Source: a virus. Taken from it: DNA of 64,000 bases. This document shows positions 58,610-61,913 of the stretch, in pieces. The position numbers were made by a program, and so were the translations under genes. The DNA is taken from IMG/VR virus record IMGVR_UViG_3300027969_004220, positions 1 through 64,000 of that record, one strand, 5' to 3'. Numbering within the stretch: the stretch's first letter is position 1; each line of letters begins with the position of its first letter. The notes below the pieces were generated by a model that was given only the letters and a program-made list of their open reading frames with translations, was not told the origin of the DNA and did not search any database.

Positions 58610-58696
58610 ACCCCTATGAGCAAATAGGCAAAGCTTGCTGGCTTAGACCCAGTGGAAAACAATGATACATTCTCGGTTCGAGTCCGAGTAGGGGTA
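58610..58696 (+). tRNA. tRNA-Leu(UAG)
   Basis: Acceptor ACCCCTA/TAGGGGT, anticodon stem GCTGG/CCAGT with loop CTTAGAC, class II variable arm, A73. Confidence 0.87.
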
Positions 58697-58715
58697 CAAA
58701 GAAAAATTAAAAAAG

Positions 58716-58748
58716 ATTAGGTAGATTAAAAAACTAATAGTATATTTG
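58716..58748 (+). promoter_or_regulatory. Host-type promoter of tRNA module 5
   Basis: ATTAGGTAG (-33 region) and TATATTTG (58741-58748). Confidence 0.65.
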
Positions 58749-58785
58749 TACTATAAATAAAGATAAACAAAAAGGGACAATAAAA

Positions 58786-58797
58786 ATTTAATATATA
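58786..58797 (+). promoter_or_regulatory. Phage-type promoter motif of tRNA module 5
   Basis: ATTTAATATATA 5 bases before the leader 5 ATG. Confidence 0.45.
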
Positions 58798-58802
58798 ATA
58801 TA

Positions 58803-58892
58803 ATGAAAACAAATACTGTAAATATTAATGTGATTACGATTACGAATTGTGTGAATAGCACGACTTCGGGTAATGAGATATGTATGGTATAA
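58803..58892 (+). CDS. Leader peptide 5 (Asn/Thr/Val/Ile/Cys)
   Basis: A 29-codon ORF. Residues 3-18 read TNTVNINVITITNCVN: all 16 are Thr, Asn, Val, Ile or Cys. The tRNAs behind the terminator are Asn, Asn, Ile, Val, Val, Ile, Cys, Cys, Thr and Thr, the same five amino acids and no others. TTCGGGT (58865-58871), just after the sensor block, is the perfect complement of ACCCGAA (58924-58930) in the terminator. The peptide otherwise has no feature of a functional protein. Confidence 0.92.
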   Translation: MKTNTVNINVITITNCVNSTTSGNEICMV

Positions 58893-58920
58893 AGTTAAAG
58901 TATATTATAATAAATTCATA

Positions 58921-58951
58921 AAAACCCGAACTCAAAAAGTTTGGGTTTTTT
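58921..58951 (+). terminator. Attenuator terminator of tRNA module 5
   Basis: AAAACCCGAACT and AGTTTGGGTTTT form a 12-bp stem (one G-U pair), with a short A-rich loop and a T-run. Confidence 0.88.
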
Positions 58952-58970
58952 CATGTCAAAAAATAAATAT

Positions 58971-59041
58971 TCTTCTATAGTGAAATGGTATCACGTCTGA
59001 CTGTTAATCAGTTATTCCAGGTTCGAGCCCTGGTGGAAGAG
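58971..59041 (+). tRNA. tRNA-Asn(GUU)
   Basis: Acceptor TCTTCTA/TGGAAGA, anticodon arm with loop CTGTTAA, T-loop TTCGAGC, G73 as usual for Asn. Confidence 0.88.
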
Positions 59042-59047
59042 CAAAAT

Positions 59048-59135
59048 TACTGGGTTGCCATAGCCAGGTCGAATGGTTCGGACTGTTAATCCGATGAGCA
59101 TCGCTCCACCGTGGGTTCGAATCCCACCCCAGTAG
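59048..59135 (+). tRNA. tRNA-Asn(GUU), second copy with long variable arm
   Basis: Acceptor TACTGGG/CCCAGTA, anticodon stem TCGGA/TCCGA with loop CTGTTAA, G73. The variable region is about 16 bases, more like a class II tRNA. Confidence 0.82.
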
Positions 59136-59144
59136 CAAATATAT

Positions 59145-59225
59145 TGGCAAATACCAGCCCAACCTGATAAGTTGGAGAACTGTAGTGGTAAGTTGAAAAC
59201 GTGGGTTCGAATCCCACTTTGCCAA
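59145..59225 (+). tRNA. tRNA-Ile(GAU)-like, no D-arm
   Basis: Acceptor TGGCAAA/TTTGCCA, anticodon arm CCAAC-CTGATAA-GTTGG and T-arm GTGGG TTCGAAT CCCAC are perfect. Only 7 bases lie between acceptor and anticodon stem; a 25-base stretch follows it. ACCA before and TGGT after the anticodon arm could pair. Same architecture as the Arg-like gene at 58075. Confidence 0.58.
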
Positions 59226-59317
59226 CAAAAAAAATAAAATAATAATTATGAAAATGAAAGAGAATTTATTAAATAGTTCGGTTAGTAGTTAAAAAAAGTG
59301 ATAAAAGTGAGTTATAA

Positions 59318-59330
59318 TTTTTTATATATA
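59318..59330 (+). promoter_or_regulatory. Phage-type promoter motif of the HNH gene in array 5
   Basis: TTTTTTATATATA about 20 bases before the ATG at 59350. Confidence 0.4.
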
Positions 59331-59349
59331 CAATAAATAAAAAACTATA

Positions 59350-59886
59350 ATGGAAAAAGATAAAATGATAGAACTAATCGAGTTAGGTTACTCACAAAGG
59401 AATCTTGCGGAAGAACTAAAAACATCACAATCTAATGTTAAATATTGGTTAAAAAAATTTGAAATAAGTACAAAATATAAAAAAAATAATATAGATAAAC
59501 ATATAATTGATGGTGGTAAAAATTGTCCTAAATGTAATGAGTTAAAAGATGTGGATGACTTTTATAAAAGAAGTAGTATAAATAGAAACGGAACCGCGGG
59601 TTATTGTAAAAAATGTAGTAATATTTATCATGGTGCTAGATTAAAGAAAGTTAAATTAAAAATGATTTTATATAAAGGTGGTAAATGTTGTGATTGTGAA
59701 CTAAACCATGAAAATACACACTATTGTGTTTTTGATTTTCATCACTTAGATCCAAATACTAAAGACCCAAACTTTAATAAAATTAAATATCAAAAATGGG
59801 AAAAAATTAAAGAAGAAATTGATAAATGTGTATTATTGTGTGCGAATTGTCACCGTTTAAGACACTCTGTTATCAGTGGATGGTAA
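59350..59886 (+). CDS. HNH homing endonuclease inside tRNA array 5
   Basis: 178 residues. An N-terminal helix-turn-helix (LIELGYSQRNLAEELKTSQS) is followed by zinc-binding CPKC and CKKC pairs (NCPKCNELKDVDDFYKRSS). The HNH core is FDFHHLDPNTKDPNF with CVLLCANCHRLRHS at the end, containing the catalytic His residues and the last Cys pair. This layout is common among phage homing HNH proteins. It separates tRNA-Ile from tRNA-Val in array 5. Confidence 0.9.
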   Translation: MEKDKMIELIELGYSQRNLAEELKTSQSNVKYWLKKFEISTKYKKNNIDKHIIDGGKNCPKCNELKDVDDFYKRSSINRNGTAGYCKKCSNIYHGARLKKVKLKMILYKGGKCCDCELNHENTHYCVFDFHHLDPNTKDPNFNKIKYQKWEKIKEEIDKCVLLCANCHRLRHSVISGW

Positions 59887-59898
59887 ATAAATAAAAAT

Positions 59899-59981
59899 AG
59901 GTCTATGGTGTAATGGCAACATCCTTCTTTTACATGGAAGAGACGTGAAGTATAATCTCGGTTCGAGTCCGAGTAGACCTA
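59899..59981 (+). tRNA. tRNA-Val(UAC)
   Basis: Acceptor AGGTCTA/TAGACCT, anticodon stem CTTCT/GGAAG with loop TTTACAT, T-loop TTCGAGT, A73; extended variable region. Confidence 0.82.
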
Positions 59982-59987
59982 CATAAT

Positions 59988-60063
59988 GGTTCCTTAGCTC
60001 AGTTGGTTCAGTAGCGTCTGTTTTACACGCAGAAGGTCATAGGTTCGAATCCTATAGGAATCA
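59988..60063 (+). tRNA. tRNA-Val(UAC), second copy
   Basis: Acceptor GGTTCCT/AGGAATC, anticodon stem TCTGT/GCAGA with loop TTTACAC, T-loop TTCGAAT, A73. Confidence 0.88.
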
Positions 60064-60069
60064 CAATAT

Positions 60070-60143
60070 TGGTAGTTAGCTCAACTGGTTAGAGCACTTC
60101 GCTGATACCGAAGAGGTTATGGGTTCGACTCCCTTACTACCAA
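60070..60143 (+). tRNA. tRNA-Ile(GAU)
   Basis: Acceptor TGGTAGT/ACTACCA, anticodon stem CTTCG/CGAAG with loop CTGATAC, A73. Confidence 0.9.
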
Positions 60144-60151
60144 CAAAAAAT

Positions 60152-60239
60152 GGCATAGTGTCTGAGTGGTCGAAAGATGCGGTCTGCAAAACCGTAATGA
60201 TTAAGTTCATCATCGTAGGTTCAAATCCTACCTATGCTT
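60152..60239 (+). tRNA. tRNA-Cys(GCA) with long variable arm
   Basis: Acceptor GGCATAG/CTATGCT, anticodon stem GCGGT/ACCGT with loop CTGCAAA, U73 as required for Cys. The variable arm is class II-like (ATGATTAAGTTCATCAT). Confidence 0.82.
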
Positions 60240-60245
60240 CTAAAT

Positions 60246-60325
60246 GGTTGGTCACTGTAAATGGCTTCACAGTGGGACGGTACGTGGAATTTATTCCTAA
60301 GTGGGTTCGAGACCCACATCAACCT
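60246..60325 (+). ncRNA. tRNA-like gene without a readable anticodon arm
   Basis: Acceptor GGTTGGT/ATCAACC, D-arm-like ACTGT/ACAGT with GG in the loop, and T-arm GTGGG TTCGAGA CCCAC are present, with T73. The anticodon region (GACGGTACGTGGAATTTATT) has no 7-base loop with T33. Probably a decayed Cys or Gly tRNA. Confidence 0.5.
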
Positions 60326-60332
60326 CAATAAT

Positions 60333-60406
60333 GGCGCGGTGGCCGAGTGGCACGTAGGCGGTGGATTGCAAACTCACACACACTGGTTCGAATCCAGTCC
60401 GCGCCT
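60333..60406 (+). tRNA. tRNA-Cys(GCA), second copy
   Basis: Acceptor GGCGCGG/CCGCGCC, anticodon loop TTGCAAA with one mismatch in the stem, T-loop TTCGAAT, U73. Confidence 0.82.
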
Positions 60407-60473
60407 CGAGACGAGACTGTTACTAATTCATAGGGGCCCATACGATGTAAGTGTCTGCGTAGAATTAGAAAAT
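60407..60473 (+). other. Spacer between tRNA-Cys and tRNA-Thr
   Basis: Sixty-seven bases with an inverted repeat CTAATTC/GAATTAG but no T-loop or ORF. Could be a remnant or a processing structure. Confidence 0.35.
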
Positions 60474-60546
60474 GCCGATATAGCTCAATAGGTAGAGTGC
60501 CAACTTGGTAGGTTGGAGGTTAAGGGTTCGATTCCCTTTATCGGAT
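60474..60546 (+). tRNA. tRNA-Thr(GGU)
   Basis: Acceptor CCGATA/TATCGG (first pair uncertain), anticodon stem CCAAC/GTTGG with loop TTGGTAG, T-loop TTCGATT. Confidence 0.83.
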
Positions 60547-60554
60547 CAAATAAT

Positions 60555-60635
60555 GCTGGTGTTGCGTAGTGGCCGATCGCACCTACCTTGTAAGTAGGAA
60601 TTCCAACGTCGCAGGTTCGAATCCTGTCACTAGCT
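60555..60635 (+). tRNA. tRNA-Thr(UGU)
   Basis: Acceptor GCTGGTG/CACTAGC, anticodon stem CCTAC/GTAGG with loop CTTGTAA, T-loop TTCGAAT, longer variable region. Confidence 0.83.
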
Positions 60636-60642
60636 CGACAAA

Positions 60643-60676
60643 AAAGACTTCTTTTAATTAAGAAGTCTTTTTTATT
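60643..60676 (+). terminator. Intrinsic terminator at the end of tRNA array 5
   Basis: AAAAAAGACTTCTT and AAGAAGTCTTTTTT, loop TTAATT, with T-run. Confidence 0.85.
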
Positions 60677-60690
60677 TTAAACTAAATCCA

Positions 60691-60698
60691 TATCTTTG
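60691..60698 (+). promoter_or_regulatory. Host-type promoter -7 box
   Basis: TATCTTTG 24 bases before the ATG at 60723. Confidence 0.6.
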
Positions 60699-60722
60699 TA
60701 TAGAATAATAAATACTACTATT

Positions 60723-61175
60723 ATGAAAGATATAAAACCTCGTTGCTTCGTGGATATGGATGGCGTCCTATGTGATTTTTTCGGAGCATTCTCAGATGTT
60801 CGTAGAAAAGACCCAAACTTTAAATTTCCTCAATCCAGAATAGGGTTCTTCAAAAATCTTGAACCAATACCAGATGCAATTGAGTCTTTTAATAAATTAA
60901 AAGAACATTATGACGTTTGGATTTTAACACGTCCTTCATTTAAAAACATTAGTTGTTTTAACGAGAAAGCTGAATGGGTATTAGAACATTTAGGTTTTGA
61001 TATATTAGAAAAAACGATTATGTGTGGTGATAAATCTTTGGTGAAAGGTGATTACCTTATTGATGATAATGGTCAAAATGGCCAACCTGAATTTGAAGGA
61101 GAATGGATTGAATTTGCTTCAGAATCCTTTCCGGATTGGACTGCGGTTATTGATTATTTAATACCGACTATCTAA
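60723..61175 (+). CDS. 5'(3')-deoxyribonucleotidase-like HAD phosphatase
   Basis: I start at the ATG 60723 (150 residues); the TTG at 60696 lies in the promoter. The HAD motif I is FV(D)MDGVLCDFFG with nucleophile Asp11 and Asp13. Motif II is ILTRPSF, and the late acidic motif is KGDYLIDDNGQNG. The size and the small alpha-helical cap match the 5'(3')-deoxyribonucleotidase family that dephosphorylates (d)NMPs. It may tune nucleotide pools. The 3' end overlaps a convergent gene by 8 bases. Confidence 0.88.
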   Translation: MKDIKPRCFVDMDGVLCDFFGAFSDVRRKDPNFKFPQSRIGFFKNLEPIPDAIESFNKLKEHYDVWILTRPSFKNISCFNEKAEWVLEHLGFDILEKTIMCGDKSLVKGDYLIDDNGQNGQPEFEGEWIEFASESFPDWTAVIDYLIPTI

Positions 61176-61500
61176 GCCACCAATCACCACCTTTTACTTC
61201 TTCAAAGTCTTTAATATCATATTTATACTTATAAACCCAACACTCAATATCTTTTGATGTGTTTATTTTAACTCTTATATACTCATCACCTTCAAACTCA
61301 TCTAGCTCTGGGAATATTGATGGGTCTATAAGATATATATCTCCTAAAACTTCTCCAGGTCCACTTACAAAACCAGGGTAGAATTCATTTACTCTATAAA
61401 TTTTACCTTTAATTGTTGCTCTTCCAAAAAAAACGGGTTTCTTTAGTAAATTTTTGGCAGTATCTCTAAACTGACCATATACAAATAAATATTCTTTCAT
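61168..61500 (-). CDS. Gamma-glutamylcyclotransferase-like (AIG2/GGCT) protein
   Basis: 110 residues with YLFVYGQFRD at the start (the YG[S/T/Q]-type substrate loop of the family), GKIYRVNEFYPGFV, and ELDEFEGDEYIRV with the conserved acidic residue. The family cleaves gamma-glutamyl amino acids or cross-links; phage members have unknown roles. It lies 2 bases downstream of the HIT protein gene. Confidence 0.85.
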   Translation of the reverse strand: MKEYLFVYGQFRDTAKNLLKKPVFFGRATIKGKIYRVNEFYPGFVSGPGEVLGDIYLIDPSIFPELDEFEGDEYIRVKINTSKDIECWVYKYKYDIKDFEEVKGGDWWLR

Positions 61501-61502
61501 AA

Positions 61503-61901
61503 TTAGTAATAACCTTTCCCAATAACAGAGTGTCTAACTCCACCTCTTGGATTTTCTACGTCACCAGTATATCTTGGAATTAAATGACAATGAAATTGCA
61601 TTACAGTTTGTCCTGCTGTTTCACCACAATTCATACCTATATTGTAACCATCTGGTTCATATTGTGATTCAACTATCTCCTTTGCTTTATCTAGCATTTC
61701 AGATAGTTTATTCCTTTTAGATTGACTTAAATCAAAGTAAGTTTCTTCTGGTCCATTTGTTATAATAAGTATATGACCTGGACTTGTTGGAAATCCATCA
61801 AACATTATAAAGAAGTCACTATCTTGATATAAGATTTTATCATCTTCTATCATATGTCTTCCGAACTTAACATCTTCATTTAAACTTGTAAATTTTCTCA
61901 T
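61503..61901 (-). CDS. HIT-family nucleotide hydrolase/transferase
   Basis: 132 residues. The histidine-triad site is TVMQFHCHLIPRY: the usual H-x-H-x-H becomes Q-F-H-C-H, keeping the catalytic His and its partner. SPGHILIITNGP and GYNIGMNCGETAGQ are family landmarks. It acts on nucleotides joined to a phosphate-linked group (AMP-lysine, Ap4A and similar). The N-terminus MRKFTSLNEDVKFGRH resembles the shared phage N-terminal tag. A short gap separates it from the upstream structural gene. Confidence 0.86.
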   Translation of the reverse strand: MRKFTSLNEDVKFGRHMIEDDKILYQDSDFFIMFDGFPTSPGHILIITNGPEETYFDLSQSKRNKLSEMLDKAKEIVESQYEPDGYNIGMNCGETAGQTVMQFHCHLIPRYTGDVENPRGGVRHSVIGKGYY

Positions 61902-61913
61902 AATGTATATATT

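Noticed and set aside
57741-59228. Minus-strand ORFs of 63-75 codons in arrays 4 and 5
   Set aside because: They are complements of tRNA genes and resemble the spurious proteins often annotated over tRNAs (for example GFEPVTYSLE-type text).
60119-60491. Two overlapping plus-strand ORFs (70 and 76 codons) in array 5
   Set aside because: Both lie across several tRNA genes; composition reflects tRNA sequence.
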